A stretch of DNA of 64,000 bases from positions 4,340,001 to 4,404,000 of the forward strand of contig OZ245062.1 in NCBI GenBank assembly GCA_965224785.1. The letters are read 5' to 3'. The translations under genes and the position numbers were made by a program. Numbering within the stretch: the stretch's first letter is position 1; each line of letters begins with the position of its first letter. Of this stretch, positions 55,885 to 64,000 are shown in pieces. The DNA is from JALSNL01 sp036479585. GTDB lineage: Bacteria > Bacteroidota > Ignavibacteria > Ignavibacteriales > Melioribacteraceae. The notes below the pieces were generated by a model, which worked only from the letters and a program-made list of their open reading frames with translations, searched no databases and had not been told where the DNA came from.

Positions 55885-55885
55885 A

Positions 55886-56095
55886 ATGAGTAAAACCAGC
55901 ATTTCCAAAGATACAGAAATTGAGGATTTAGTGAAACTTATTCCAAATTCAGTTGTCTATCTTATGGAAAAAGGAATTAGGTGTCTTAGATGTGGAGAAC
56001 CAATTTGGGGAACTTTAGAAAGTGCAGCCCAAGAGAAAGGTTTTTCAGATAAAGAAATTGTTAATTTTGTTAAGGATTTAAATAAATTAAAATAG
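55886..56095 (+). CDS. DUF1858 domain protein
   Basis: The start at ATG 55886, one base after the DUF6132 stop, gives 69 residues. The fold motif is ISKDTEIEDLVKLIPNSVVYL with the cysteine pair CLRCGEPIWGTLE. DUF1858 modules occur with hybrid cluster and sulfur-relay proteins, and the CxxC suggests metal or persulfide binding. Its neighbours are DUF6132 and a TlpA-type thioredoxin. Confidence 0.88.
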   Translation: MSKTSISKDTEIEDLVKLIPNSVVYLMEKGIRCLRCGEPIWGTLESAAQEKGFSDKEIVNFVKDLNKLK

Positions 56096-56139
56096 TTTTA
56101 ATGAGTAGAGACTTATATTTTTTAGTAAAAGGAGAACTA

Positions 56140-56775
56140 ATGAGTAACAAAACGGATTTACAGAATAAAGATGATAAAGCTTCTAACTTTTTAGCAAACC
56201 CTAAAAATAGAAGTAGAATATACACTGGACTTTTTTTAGTTGCAGCAGTAGTATTTTTTATTGTTAATAATGCAAACGGAGAAACTGAGCAAGGTCCATA
56301 TCCACCTAGCTATAATGACACATCAATTGAAGTTTTAAGTTTGAGTTCCTTGAAAGGCAAAGTAGTACTTATAGATTTTTGGGCAACTTGGTGTCCTCCT
56401 TGTATAAAAGGTATTCCAGATTTAATTGAAATAAAGGAAGAACTTAAAGATACTGACTTTGAAGTAATTGGTATTTCACTCGATGGATATACACGTGGTG
56501 GAGCTACCAAAAATAATGTCTCTCCTTTTATGAAAGAAAAAGGTATTAACTATCCTATTGTTTTAGGAGACGAACAAGTAGCACAACTCTACGGCGGAAT
56601 TGGTTCAATTCCTACCTCTTTTGTTATTGATAAAGAAGGTTACATAGTTTCTTATTATCAAGGTTTAGTTGCAAAGGAAAAGTATATAAACGATATTAAA
56701 AAAGCTAATTCTAAAGACTATTCTCCAGATACAAAATATATTGCTCCAGACTTTACTTTGCCATTAGTTAAATAA
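56140..56775 (+). CDS. TlpA/ResA-type membrane-anchored thioredoxin
   Basis: ATG 56140 follows AAAGGAG with ideal spacing; an ATG at 56101 lacks a site. The 211-residue protein has one membrane helix (about 30-46) and a periplasmic thioredoxin domain with catalytic WATWCPPCIKGIPDL and IPTSFVIDKEG (cis-Pro). It probably reduces disulfides for cytochrome c maturation or keeps copper-site thiols reduced. It is cotranscribed with the DUF6132 and DUF1858 genes and the heme protein downstream. Confidence 0.92.
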   Translation: MSNKTDLQNKDDKASNFLANPKNRSRIYTGLFLVAAVVFFIVNNANGETEQGPYPPSYNDTSIEVLSLSSLKGKVVLIDFWATWCPPCIKGIPDLIEIKEELKDTDFEVIGISLDGYTRGGATKNNVSPFMKEKGINYPIVLGDEQVAQLYGGIGSIPTSFVIDKEGYIVSYYQGLVAKEKYINDIKKANSKDYSPDTKYIAPDFTLPLVK

Positions 56776-56792
56776 AATTTGTAATTTATTAT

Positions 56793-57383
56793 ATGCTTAG
56801 AATTAAAATAATATCAGTTTTAATTATTATTACTTTAGTAGTATTTGGTTGTACTAAAGAAAAGAAAGTAGAACTAGATAAAGAGAAATACAAAACGGAA
56901 TTTGCAAATCTATCAAGAGACTATCTACTTGGATTAAAATCAATTCTGAAAAAGAATTTGAAAAGTGGTGGCCCTTTACAAGCCGTTACTGTTTGCTCAG
57001 ATACAGCTACTGACTTAACCAATATGCTCTCTGATGCTGTTGACTTACAGATAAAAAGAGTAAGTTTCAAAAATAGAAATCCAAATAATATTCCGGATGA
57101 AATTGAAGCAAAAATTTTACATAGTTATGAGAAGCTTTTGTTACGAGGTAAGTTAAATGAAAGCATTGAGACTTTTGGTGAATACGAAATAAATGGTGAA
57201 AAAATTTTGAGGTATATGAAACCAATTATTGTTGATACTCCTTGTCTTAAATGTCATGGAGGAAGTGGTAATATTTCTAAAGAAGTAGCAGATGTAATTA
57301 AGAAAAACTATCCTGAAGATAAAGCGATTAATTATGTTAAAGGGGATCTAAGAGGGGCTGTTTCTATAACAAAAGTATTGTAA
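56793..57383 (+). CDS. DUF3365 (Tll0287-like) c-type heme lipoprotein
   Basis: A lipoprotein signal (lipobox VFGC, about Cys20) precedes a DUF3365 domain with GGPLQAVTVCSDTATDL, VSFKNRNPNNIPDEIEA and the C-terminal heme motif CLKCHGG followed by YPEDKAINYVKGDLRGAVS. These are heme sensors or electron carriers of PAS-like fold in the periplasm. It lies 17 bp after the thioredoxin gene and before a strong terminator. Confidence 0.92.
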   Translation: MLRIKIISVLIIITLVVFGCTKEKKVELDKEKYKTEFANLSRDYLLGLKSILKKNLKSGGPLQAVTVCSDTATDLTNMLSDAVDLQIKRVSFKNRNPNNIPDEIEAKILHSYEKLLLRGKLNESIETFGEYEINGEKILRYMKPIIVDTPCLKCHGGSGNISKEVADVIKKNYPEDKAINYVKGDLRGAVSITKVL

Positions 57384-57402
57384 TATTTGAATTGCAAAAA
57401 TT

Positions 57403-57445
57403 AAAAGAGCTATCTTAAAAATTAATAAGATAGCTCTTTTTTATT
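57403..57445. terminator. Bidirectional terminator
   Basis: AAAAGAGCTATCTTA (57403-57417) and TAAGATAGCTCTTTT (57426-57440) form a perfect 15-bp stem with A and T runs at the two ends. It separates the convergent DUF3365 and DUF971 genes. Confidence 0.92.
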
Positions 57446-57779
57446 ACTCAACATCTAAATTCTTTTTAATATCTAAGAACTCTCCAAGTCTTTCTAAAAC
57501 ATTCCAAGAATATATTCCAGCGTGTTCACCATCTTTCCAAGTAATATTAATTGCGTAATTACCAACTTTCTGAATATTCGCAATTTCATATTTACCAGGT
57601 TTGTCAGGTCCTGGCGGAGGTGGAGCGTAATGAGTCCAAAGAATTGTCTCACCTTTATTCCCAGCATCTGGAGATTCATCTCTTAGAAATATTAATGGAT
57701 AAGTATTTGCTTTTCCATTATCCCATTCAATGGTAAGAGATTCTTGATTATTCAGTTTTATTTTTTTTGGAGTTGCCAT
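57444..57779 (-). CDS. DUF971 domain protein
   Basis: The 111-residue protein matches the gamma-butyrobetaine hydroxylase N-terminal-like (DUF971) fold: KIKLNNQESLTIEWDNG, IFLRDESP-like FLRDESPDAGNKGE and ITWKDGEHAGIYSWNVLERL. Stand-alone versions often lie by iron-sulfur scaffold genes. It has no cysteines or metal ligands of its own. The neighbour upstream is prohibitin. Confidence 0.9.
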   Translation of the reverse strand: MATPKKIKLNNQESLTIEWDNGKANTYPLIFLRDESPDAGNKGETILWTHYAPPPPGPDKPGKYEIANIQKVGNYAINITWKDGEHAGIYSWNVLERLGEFLDIKKNLDVE

Positions 57780-57887
57780 AGTAAAAGTGAGCTAAAGTAT
57801 CTAAAGTTTATAAGTGCCTAAAGTACAAAAGCATTATAAATATCTTTTGCACTTTAATACTTTTAACTTTAGACACTTGTCTTATAT

Positions 57888-58760
57888 CTAATTTCCACCT
57901 AAAATTAAAGGTAAACCATCTTTACCAGAACCAATAACAACAACTTTTGCGTTTGGAGAAGATGCTAATTTTTCTGTAGCTTCAATACCTTTCCATTTTA
58001 GTAAGTTTGCATTAATTTCTTTAGAAACTATACTTTGAAAATCGGCAATACCTTTAGCTTCAATTCGTTTTCTATCAGCTTCTTGTGTTTCTTTCTGTAG
58101 AATAAATGACATTCTTTGACTTTCTTGCTCTGCTTGTAATTTTTCTTCAATTGATCTACTTAAACCTGGTGGAAGAATTATTTGTCTTAGAGGAGCATCT
58201 TCAATAATTATTCCTTTACTGCCAACAATTTTTTGTAGATTCTCTGTAATCTGAGTTGCAAGTTGTTCTCTTGCTCCGGTGTATAACGCCTTTGCTTCAA
58301 ACTTTGCTGTAACTCCTCTAACCACAGATCTAAATTGAGGAATTAAAATCACATTTAAATAATCACCGGCATCTACAGTTTTATAAATTTCATTTGCCAT
58401 TGTCGGATCAACTCTATACCACAGACTTATTTCCAACTGAACAGGCAAACCTTCTTTGGAAGGAACTGTCATATTTTCTTTTAGTTCTTGAGTTTTAAAA
58501 CTGTACTTAATAATTTTTGCAATAGGGTTAACTATGTTAACACCTGGTTTTAATGTTTCGTCATTTACCTTACCAAGAAAATCTACAACTCCAACGGTAC
58601 CAGCTGGTATAACAGTAAAAGTTCTAAACAGAGCAAATGCAATTGCTGCAATTGCCATAATTAACGTCATATTTGCTTCTTGTTTCTTGCCCATTTTTTT
58701 CATATTTGTTGAAACGAAAAACAGTACAACGGCTGCAATTATTGCGAAAATAAAAATCAT
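57888..58760 (-). CDS. Prohibitin family (SPFH/Band 7) membrane protein
   Basis: Two N-terminal hydrophobic segments (about 1-19 and 31-50) are followed by an SPFH domain (IPAGTVGVVDFLGKVNDETL, PSKEGLPVQLEISLWYRVDP) and a coiled coil with AEQESQRMSFILQKETQEAD and RKRIEAKGIADFQ. Such proteins form large ring assemblies and chaperone membrane proteins or proteases. It has 290 residues. The nucleoside phosphorylase gene lies 27 bp upstream. Confidence 0.93.
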   Translation of the reverse strand: MIFIFAIIAAVVLFFVSTNMKKMGKKQEANMTLIMAIAAIAFALFRTFTVIPAGTVGVVDFLGKVNDETLKPGVNIVNPIAKIIKYSFKTQELKENMTVPSKEGLPVQLEISLWYRVDPTMANEIYKTVDAGDYLNVILIPQFRSVVRGVTAKFEAKALYTGAREQLATQITENLQKIVGSKGIIIEDAPLRQIILPPGLSRSIEEKLQAEQESQRMSFILQKETQEADRKRIEAKGIADFQSIVSKEINANLLKWKGIEATEKLASSPNAKVVVIGSGKDGLPLILGGN

Positions 58761-58787
58761 AACTTCTCCTTGTTTTATTTATTTAGA

Positions 58788-60092
58788 TTATTTTATAATT
58801 GATTTAATTAGCTTAACTGGTAAAACTTTCTTTTTTGAAATTTCATAAGAATCTGCAATCATTTTTTTGGCTGTTTCAATTGTAGATTTATTATTTGTAA
58901 ATAGTTCTGCAACAACTTCACCTTTTTTAATTTTTGTTCCAATCTTTGGATAAAAAATAATTCCCGCAGCTGGATCAATTATATCTTCTTTTGTTTTTCT
59001 TCCTGCTCCCAATTCTAAAGAAGCCATACCTATTAAAGTATTGTCAAGTATTTTCATAAAACCAGAACTGCTTGAAGTTATAACTTCTTTGTATTTTACT
59101 TTCGGGTATTTATCTAAATTTTTAAGATAAAAAGTATTTCCACTTTGTAACTCCACCATTTCTAAAAATTTATCAAAAGCTTTCCCATTTTGAATTAACT
59201 CTTTTGAAATCTTAATTCCTTCTTTTATACTCTTAGCTTTTTTACCAAGATAAATCATAGCCCCCGAAAGTTGAACAGAAACTTCAAATAAATCTTCAAC
59301 CATTTCACCTTTTAAAACTTTTACCGATTCATAAACCTCCAACCAATTACCAATGTGAGTTCCGAGTGGTTGGTTCATATCAGTTATGAAAGCAATAACT
59401 TCTTTGTCAAACGATTTTGCTGTATCCATTAGTGAAAGTGCAAGAGCTTTTGCATCTTTAGTTTGCTTCATAAAAGCACCGCTTCCAGTTTTAACATCCA
59501 ACACAAGTCCGTCAATTCCTTCTGCTAACTTCTTACTCATTATGCTTGCAGTTATGTAAGGAATGGACTCAACAGTTGCAGTTACATCTCGTAAAGCATA
59601 AATTAATTTATCCGCTGGAGCAACATCTTTTGTTTGTCCAATTAAAACAGCTTGGCATTTTTTAATTATTTTTTTGTATTGAGCCAAAGACAAATTAGTT
59701 TTAAAACCTGGAATTGATTCAAGTTTATCAAGCGTTCCGCCACTATGCCCAAGTCCACGTCCGGAAATCATTGGAACATTAATTCCAGCTGCGGCAACTA
59801 TTGGAGCAATAATTAAAGATGTTTTATCTCCAACTCCTCCGGTAGAATGTTTATCTACTTTTGCTCCCGGAATTTCGGAAAGGTCAATTATCTTTCCGCT
59901 GTAGAGCATAGCTTCTGTTAAAGCTTTAGTTTCTTTTTTTGTAAATCCATTTAAAAATCCAGCCATTAAAAATGCAGAAAATTGATAATCGGGAATTTGT
60001 TTTTTTGTGTACGAATCTATTAAAAATAAAATTTCGCTTTCACTTAGAACTTTTCCTTCTCTTTTTTTCTTAATTAAATTTACTGTATTCAT
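58788..60092 (-). CDS. Pyrimidine-nucleoside (thymidine) phosphorylase
   Basis: The 434-residue enzyme phosphorolyses thymidine or uridine for salvage. Family signature SGRGLGHSGGTLDKLESIPG, KHSTGGVGDKTSLIIAP, and DVKTGSGAFM (Lys and Ser of the active site) are clear, with the C-terminal alpha/beta domain (PAAGIIFYPKIGTKIKKGEV). Whether it prefers thymidine (DeoA) or both nucleosides (Pdp) is not resolved by sequence alone. It is transcribed with the prohibitin gene. Confidence 0.94.
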   Translation of the reverse strand: MNTVNLIKKKREGKVLSESEILFLIDSYTKKQIPDYQFSAFLMAGFLNGFTKKETKALTEAMLYSGKIIDLSEIPGAKVDKHSTGGVGDKTSLIIAPIVAAAGINVPMISGRGLGHSGGTLDKLESIPGFKTNLSLAQYKKIIKKCQAVLIGQTKDVAPADKLIYALRDVTATVESIPYITASIMSKKLAEGIDGLVLDVKTGSGAFMKQTKDAKALALSLMDTAKSFDKEVIAFITDMNQPLGTHIGNWLEVYESVKVLKGEMVEDLFEVSVQLSGAMIYLGKKAKSIKEGIKISKELIQNGKAFDKFLEMVELQSGNTFYLKNLDKYPKVKYKEVITSSSSGFMKILDNTLIGMASLELGAGRKTKEDIIDPAAGIIFYPKIGTKIKKGEVVAELFTNNKSTIETAKKMIADSYEISKKKVLPVKLIKSIIK

Positions 60093-60454
60093 AAGCTTAA
60101 TTATTGATGATTAACTAACATCAAAATATACTTAAATTGCCTGAAAAAAAGATGCAGTTATATTTAATAAGTTTAAACATTTGTATATATACTAATTCTA
60201 CATTAATTTTTAGAAAAAACCTTCGAGGTTTGTAACTTTTAGAAATATTAAAAATTAGGTTAATATTAAATGAATAATGAAGTTTAGAATAATTCAGTAA
60301 AACCTCGAAGGTTTGTTAATCATTAAGATTTACAAAAACCAATTTAGTTTTTATAAGATGGGCAGAAAAGGGACGAACCCTTCTTGTATTTAAAATCCTT
60401 TTTAGATATTATGTTAACATAAATCAAATTGAATTAATTAAAGTAGAGGTTAAA
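60093..60454. other. Divergent intergenic region before pepT
   Basis: The 362-bp gap between the phosphorylase gene and pepT contains one inverted repeat (60217-60314) and otherwise AT-rich sequence that must hold both promoters. I saw no supported gene or structured RNA apart from that repeat. Confidence 0.5.
60217..60314. repeat. Inverted repeat AAACCTTCGAGGTTT
   Basis: AAACCTTCGAGGTTT (60217-60231) and AAACCTCGAAGGTTT (60300-60314) are exact 15-bp inverted copies about 68 bases apart, each arm almost palindromic itself. It resembles the mobile-like inverted repeats elsewhere in the window in size only. Confidence 0.85.
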
Positions 60455-61699
60455 ATGTTTGACCAAAATTATAAGTTTACTTGCATAGATAGATTTCTAA
60501 AATATGTTAAGTATGATACACAATCAGATGAAGAATCAACAACTTTTCCAAGTGACCCAAAACAGTTAGAGCTTTCAAAAGATTTAGTAGTTGAATTGAA
60601 AGAAATTGGTTTGGAAGATGCTCACATGGATGAGAACGGTTATGTAATTGCAACATTACCAAGCAATACAGACAAGGATGTTCCGGTAATGGGATTTATT
60701 GCACACGTTGATACTTCACCTGCAGTAAGTGGTAAAAATGTAAATCCGCAAATTGTAAAAAACTACCAAGGTGGAGATATAACTTTACAAAATGGCAAAG
60801 TAATTGTTGAAGCCGAAAACCCTGAACTAACTGATATGACTGGGTTTGACATAATTACAACTGATGGAACAACATTACTTGGTGCTGATGATAAAGCTGG
60901 CGTTGCTGAAATTATGGATGCAATGAACTACTTAATTCAACATCCAGAAGTAAAACATGGAACAATAAAAATTTGTTTTACTCCAGATGAAGAAGTAGGA
61001 AGAGGAGCAGAAAAATTTGATGTAGAAAAATTTGGAGCAAAGTTTGCTTACACAATTGATGGTGGAACTCGTGGAGAAATTGAAACCGAAACTTTTAGTG
61101 CAGACGCAGTGAACATAACTTTTATTGGCAAAAATGTTCACCCTGGTTATGCAAAAGGGAAGATGATAAACTCACTAAGAATGTCATCTTATTTTATGGA
61201 ACTTCTACCTAAAGACAGACTTTCTCCTGAAACTACAGAAGGATTGGAAGGGTATGTTCATTGTAATGCTATAAGTGGTAACGAAGAAAAAACTGTTCTC
61301 AAATTTATTATTAGAGATTTTATTGATGAAAACTTAGTAGAGTTTGAAAATTTTCTAAAAAAACTTGTTGATAAAACAGTTGCAAACTTTCCTGGTTCAT
61401 CATCGGAGTTTGAAGTAAAAGAACAATATAGAAATATGAAAAATATTTTAGTTGAGCATCCTGAAATAGAGAACTTTGTTTTGAAAGCAATGAAACGATT
61501 AGACATTACACCAATTCAATCTCCGATTAGAGGTGGCACAGATGGCTCTCGCCTAAGCTATATGGGTTTACCAACGCCAAACATTTTTGCGGGCGGTCAT
61601 AATTTTCATGCTGTAACAGAATATGTTGCAGTTCAAGATATGGAAATGGCAGCAAGGGTAATTGTTAATATTTGTCAGGTATGTGAAGAGCAAGCATAA
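60455..61699 (+). CDS. pepT: Peptidase T (tripeptidase)
   Basis: PepT is a cytoplasmic zinc M20B aminopeptidase for tripeptides. The metal ligands lie in IAHVDTSP, LLGADDKAGVAEIM, FTPDEEVGRGAEKFD and the final GGHNFHAVTEYV. SPIRGGTDGSRLSYMGLPTP is the substrate loop. The 414-residue length is normal. AGAGGT lies upstream of ATG. Confidence 0.96.
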   Translation: MFDQNYKFTCIDRFLKYVKYDTQSDEESTTFPSDPKQLELSKDLVVELKEIGLEDAHMDENGYVIATLPSNTDKDVPVMGFIAHVDTSPAVSGKNVNPQIVKNYQGGDITLQNGKVIVEAENPELTDMTGFDIITTDGTTLLGADDKAGVAEIMDAMNYLIQHPEVKHGTIKICFTPDEEVGRGAEKFDVEKFGAKFAYTIDGGTRGEIETETFSADAVNITFIGKNVHPGYAKGKMINSLRMSSYFMELLPKDRLSPETTEGLEGYVHCNAISGNEEKTVLKFIIRDFIDENLVEFENFLKKLVDKTVANFPGSSSEFEVKEQYRNMKNILVEHPEIENFVLKAMKRLDITPIQSPIRGGTDGSRLSYMGLPTPNIFAGGHNFHAVTEYVAVQDMEMAARVIVNICQVCEEQA

Positions 61700-61705
61700 A
61701 AAATG

Positions 61706-61735
61706 TTGTTGTCGAGGAGTAGTCCTCGACAACAA
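61706..61735. terminator. Bidirectional hairpin terminator
   Basis: TTGTTGTCGAGGA and TCCTCGACAACAA form a 13-bp perfect stem with a GTAG loop, just after the pepT stop and before the stop of the convergent DUF6544 gene. It is the most GC-rich stem here. Confidence 0.85.
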
Positions 61736-61753
61736 AACAAAAAAATAGATCAG

Positions 61754-62596
61754 TTATTCGTACTTAATATGAGTAACATCAAATTTCCCATATCTAAATT
61801 TCCCATCCGGTAAATCCCATTCGACTTCAAAATGGGTCGGAACAAAATAGTTTTCATTTAACCATTTATAATTTGAGTAATAAATTGTATAAGGTGTTTT
61901 CACATACCCGCCATGGGTTGTTCTAAACTTATCCATCGTTTCTATTTTTTCAATTGTATTGTCTTTTGCGAAAAAGACTTTAGCAACAATCGAATTAGCT
62001 TCATCAACAAATTTAACTTCGGCAGTATTAGAATCTAAAACATTCCAATGTAAATTTTTATTAGGTAGCAGGGAAGTTGGAAAAAAAAGAGCTTCAGAAA
62101 AATATCTAAACAAACCAGATTTATCCATTTCAACATTCCAAGCGTCTGCAATGGTGATGCTGGAGTTTAGCTTAATTAACATATTGCCATTTCCGTGAAT
62201 ATAGCTATCTATTGATTGAACCCAAAATAAATCACTGTTTTGTAAAGTTGAATTCCATAAGAAATTAGGCTGTACAGTTGTGAAACATTCGGTTGCATCT
62301 ATTTTCATCCATTCAGAGTCTTCGTCAGTTTTTATATAAGCAGTTTGACCTAGAGTAATAAAGTTTGGTTTAAGAGAATTATCTACTAAAACAGTTTCGA
62401 AATATTTAGATAATAGTTGCGGCAAACTATCTAGTTCGGCTAGAGTAAAAATGTTTTTTTTGTTAAAATTTGTTGAATCTCGTAATTCTTCAATCTTAGT
62501 TTTTATTGTATGAGCAGTTAGTTTGTTACCTCCCCAAAAGAAGAACATAAATGCAAAACTAACTATTATAATTATAAGCAGTATTACTCTTTTCAT
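61754..62596 (-). CDS. DUF6544 family protein
   Basis: An N-terminal membrane helix (about 4-22) precedes a beta-rich domain of about 250 residues with LPQLLSKYFETVL, LGQTAYIKTDEDSEWMKIDA, SEALFFPTSLLPN and the last FVPTHFEVEWDLPDGKFRYG, which match DUF6544 (lipocalin-like) proteins. No function is known. Its ATG overlaps the stop of the SdiA-regulated gene by four bases. Confidence 0.82.
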   Translation of the reverse strand: MKRVILLIIIIVSFAFMFFFWGGNKLTAHTIKTKIEELRDSTNFNKKNIFTLAELDSLPQLLSKYFETVLVDNSLKPNFITLGQTAYIKTDEDSEWMKIDATECFTTVQPNFLWNSTLQNSDLFWVQSIDSYIHGNGNMLIKLNSSITIADAWNVEMDKSGLFRYFSEALFFPTSLLPNKNLHWNVLDSNTAEVKFVDEANSIVAKVFFAKDNTIEKIETMDKFRTTHGGYVKTPYTIYYSNYKWLNENYFVPTHFEVEWDLPDGKFRYGKFDVTHIKYE

Positions 62597-63363
62597 GGTA
62601 ATGAGTATATAAATAAACTTTGAGTTTTATCGCAAACTAAAAATATTTTCTTTAAATCAAAATCTATTGCTATTCCTTCCACTTGCGGAATATCAATTGA
62701 GTATGAACTAATCACAACTCCTTCCGTTGAACACTTGTAAATGGATTTGCTTTCATGACTAGTTATCCAAAGTTCATTTTCTGATTCATCAAAAAATAAG
62801 CCGGAATAATCTTTAGCAAATTTTAATTCTTTTTTATTTATCAGTTTGCCATCTAATTGTAGCTCTAAAAGTAAGCCAGGTTTTTTTTCATTTAAGACAT
62901 ATAAATGATTGTTGTTAGGATTGAAGGTGACTCCTTCCAAACCACTATTTGGTTTTCCATATAGGTCAATACTAAATCTACTGAGTTCTTCTCCAGTTGT
63001 ACTTAGAATTACAACAGCTCTATCTCTTTCCAAAATTGTTACTATGGATGTATCGTTAATGTAGGCAATACCTTCAAGGTCTAAACCATTTACAGAAAGG
63101 CTATCTTTTATTTTCCCGTTTGGTTGTAATTTATAAATTCTGCTTGATTCATCACTAACAATAAGCAAAGTGTTTTCTTTTTTATTAAAGGTAATTCCAG
63201 AAGGTTCAGGAACTTTTAAGGGGATTTTTTTAATAAGCGAAATATTACTACTCTTACTTTTTTTAGTTTCCTTATTTTTGCATTGAGTGAATGATACAAG
63301 TAGTAACATTAACATGAAGAAAGAAACTACAAATCGAAATAATCTAAATTGATTTTTTTTCAT
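62593..63363 (-). CDS. SdiA-regulated domain lipoprotein
   Basis: A signal segment with a cysteine at VSFTQC (about residue 28) precedes a six-bladed propeller-like SdiA-regulated domain with PLKVPEPSGITFNKKENTLL, LDLEGIAYINDTSIVTI and NSGLEGVTFNPNNNHLYVLN. Such domains are found on surface and periplasmic proteins of unknown job. It follows the TrpF-like gene by nine bases and overlaps DUF6544. Confidence 0.85.
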   Translation of the reverse strand: MKKNQFRLFRFVVSFFMLMLLLVSFTQCKNKETKKSKSSNISLIKKIPLKVPEPSGITFNKKENTLLIVSDESSRIYKLQPNGKIKDSLSVNGLDLEGIAYINDTSIVTILERDRAVVILSTTGEELSRFSIDLYGKPNSGLEGVTFNPNNNHLYVLNEKKPGLLLELQLDGKLINKKELKFAKDYSGLFFDESENELWITSHESKSIYKCSTEGVVISSYSIDIPQVEGIAIDFDLKKIFLVCDKTQSLFIYSLP

Positions 63364-63372
63364 ATCGAAAAG

Positions 63373-64000
63373 TTATGAAATTAAACTTAATTTTTGAAAA
63401 AATTCTTTCACTTTATTTTCATCTAGTTTGTTATTGGTTCTAACTCCAGAACACAAATCAATACCATAAGGCTTAACCATTTCTACTGCTTCTATAATAT
63501 TGTGAGCATCCAAACCACCAGCAAGATAAACCGGAACTCTAACAGATTCAACAATTTTTTTACTTAGTTCCCAGTTGTGTGTTTTGCCAGTTCCGCCAAG
63601 TAGTTTTATTTCCTTTTGTTGATTTCCAGAATCAAGAAGAATTGTATCAACATATTTTGAAATGTGAATTGCTTCATTTATAGATTCCAAATTATTTACA
63701 TGGATAACTTGTACAATATTGATATTTGGAAATTCAGTTTTTATATCTGAATAAGAACCATCTGTTAATCGATCAACGATTTGCACAGTTTTTGTTTTAC
63801 ATTTTTTGAGTTGCTTAATTATTGATGCAACATCTTGCTTACTTGTAAGTAAAAATGTATCAATGTTACTTGGTAGAGATGTTGCTATTTGCTCAATTGT
63901 TTCTTCAGAAATAACTCCAGGACCACTTGGCATTTCTGAAACTAACCCAATTGCAGAAGCTCCATATTTAATTGCAAGCTCTGCTTCTTGCAGCGAAGAG
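63373..64000 (-). CDS. TrpF-like protein, second copy (5' end outside window)
   Basis: The frame stays open to the window edge (SLQEAELAIKYGASAIGLVS precedes the first in-frame Met at 63933), so the N-terminus is missing. Present are EMPSGPGVISEETI, the conserved Asp in DTILLDS, LLGGTGKTHNWELSKKI and VYLAGGLDAHNIIEAV, with GIDLCSGVRTN: the TrpF fold. Whether it keeps the catalytic Cys cannot be seen. It heads an operon with SdiA-regulated and DUF6544 genes and has no trp neighbours, like the copy at 43900. Confidence 0.82.
   Translation of the reverse strand, partial: SSLQEAELAIKYGASAIGLVSEMPSGPGVISEETIEQIATSLPSNIDTFLLTSKQDVASIIKQLKKCKTKTVQIVDRLTDGSYSDIKTEFPNINIVQVIHVNNLESINEAIHISKYVDTILLDSGNQQKEIKLLGGTGKTHNWELSKKIVESVRVPVYLAGGLDAHNIIEAVEMVKPYGIDLCSGVRTNNKLDENKVKEFFQKLSLIS

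Noticed and set aside
1..64000. tRNA, rRNA or insertion sequence
   Set aside because: No TTCGA-type T loops with acceptor stems, no rRNA-like stretches and no transposase-like frame were recognised by eye; a tRNA scan would be decisive.

Overview
The window is AT-rich chromosomal DNA from a Gram-negative bacterium of the Fibrobacteres-Chlorobi-Bacteroidetes group, most likely an Ignavibacteria-like member (inference). The evidence is three secreted proteins ending in type IX secretion sorting domains with the YPNPFNPTT motif, many outer-membrane-type lipoproteins, a clade II (Sec-exported) nitrous oxide reductase cluster and a large Bacteroidetes-like Cas9. I saw no rRNA, tRNA, insertion sequence or CRISPR array.

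Layout. 1-8.5 kb: end of a PepSY-TM protein, coaD, a small operon (HhH protein, single-TM protein, PilM-like protein, rsmD), the hrcA-grpE-dnaJ heat-shock operon, and purM. 8.9-17.7 kb: a TatD-radical SAM fusion abutting a PBP4-type dacB, two PEGA lipoproteins, a lipoprotein with 11-residue repeats, ggt and argF. 17.7-22.3 kb: a lone cas9 broken by an 11-bp tandem duplication, with an intact-looking tracrRNA gene divergent from it, and no cas1, cas2 or array. 22.3-25 kb: a DUF4212/sodium-solute symporter pair and a VanX-like dipeptidase. 25.2-36 kb: a denitrification segment (fasciclin lipoprotein, cytochrome c, nosZ, 4-TM protein, nosL, nosD, nosF, nosY, second cytochrome c), then ccoG, fixH and a TauE/SafE-like protein. 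36-45 kb: SLAC1/TehA-type channel, NUDIX hydrolase, mltF, the two halves of lysine catabolism through saccharopine, yjjX, TM2, DUF2752, GNAT and a TrpF-like protein. 45-55.5 kb: T9SS-secreted proteins (esterase, FG-GAP protein, BNR-repeat protein) interleaved with a NarL-type regulator, a TPR histidine kinase and a broken parA-like gene. 55.6-64 kb: a small thiol/heme redox cluster (DUF6132, DUF1858, TlpA, DUF3365), DUF971, prohibitin, pyrimidine-nucleoside phosphorylase, pepT, and an operon of DUF6544, SdiA-regulated and a second TrpF-like gene that runs off the window.

The genes form three main functional sets. The nos block encodes N2O respiration: the reductase, its copper delivery and maturation proteins, and cytochrome electron donors. 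The heat-shock operon encodes DnaJ-GrpE with their repressor. The 47-53 kb block looks like a two-component system embedded among surface-secreted proteins.

The strongest anomaly is the cas9 locus. Removing one copy of an 11-bp tandem repeat restores a 1391-residue Cas9 with all RuvC and HNH catalytic residues, and the adjacent tracrRNA gene keeps anti-repeat, nexus and terminator. Two other genes (parA-like and BNR-repeat) are broken by point lesions, so either local gene decay or small assembly errors must be considered. Short inverted-repeat elements, several of them bounded by TGTCATT/AATGACA-type ends, sit in the longer intergenic gaps.
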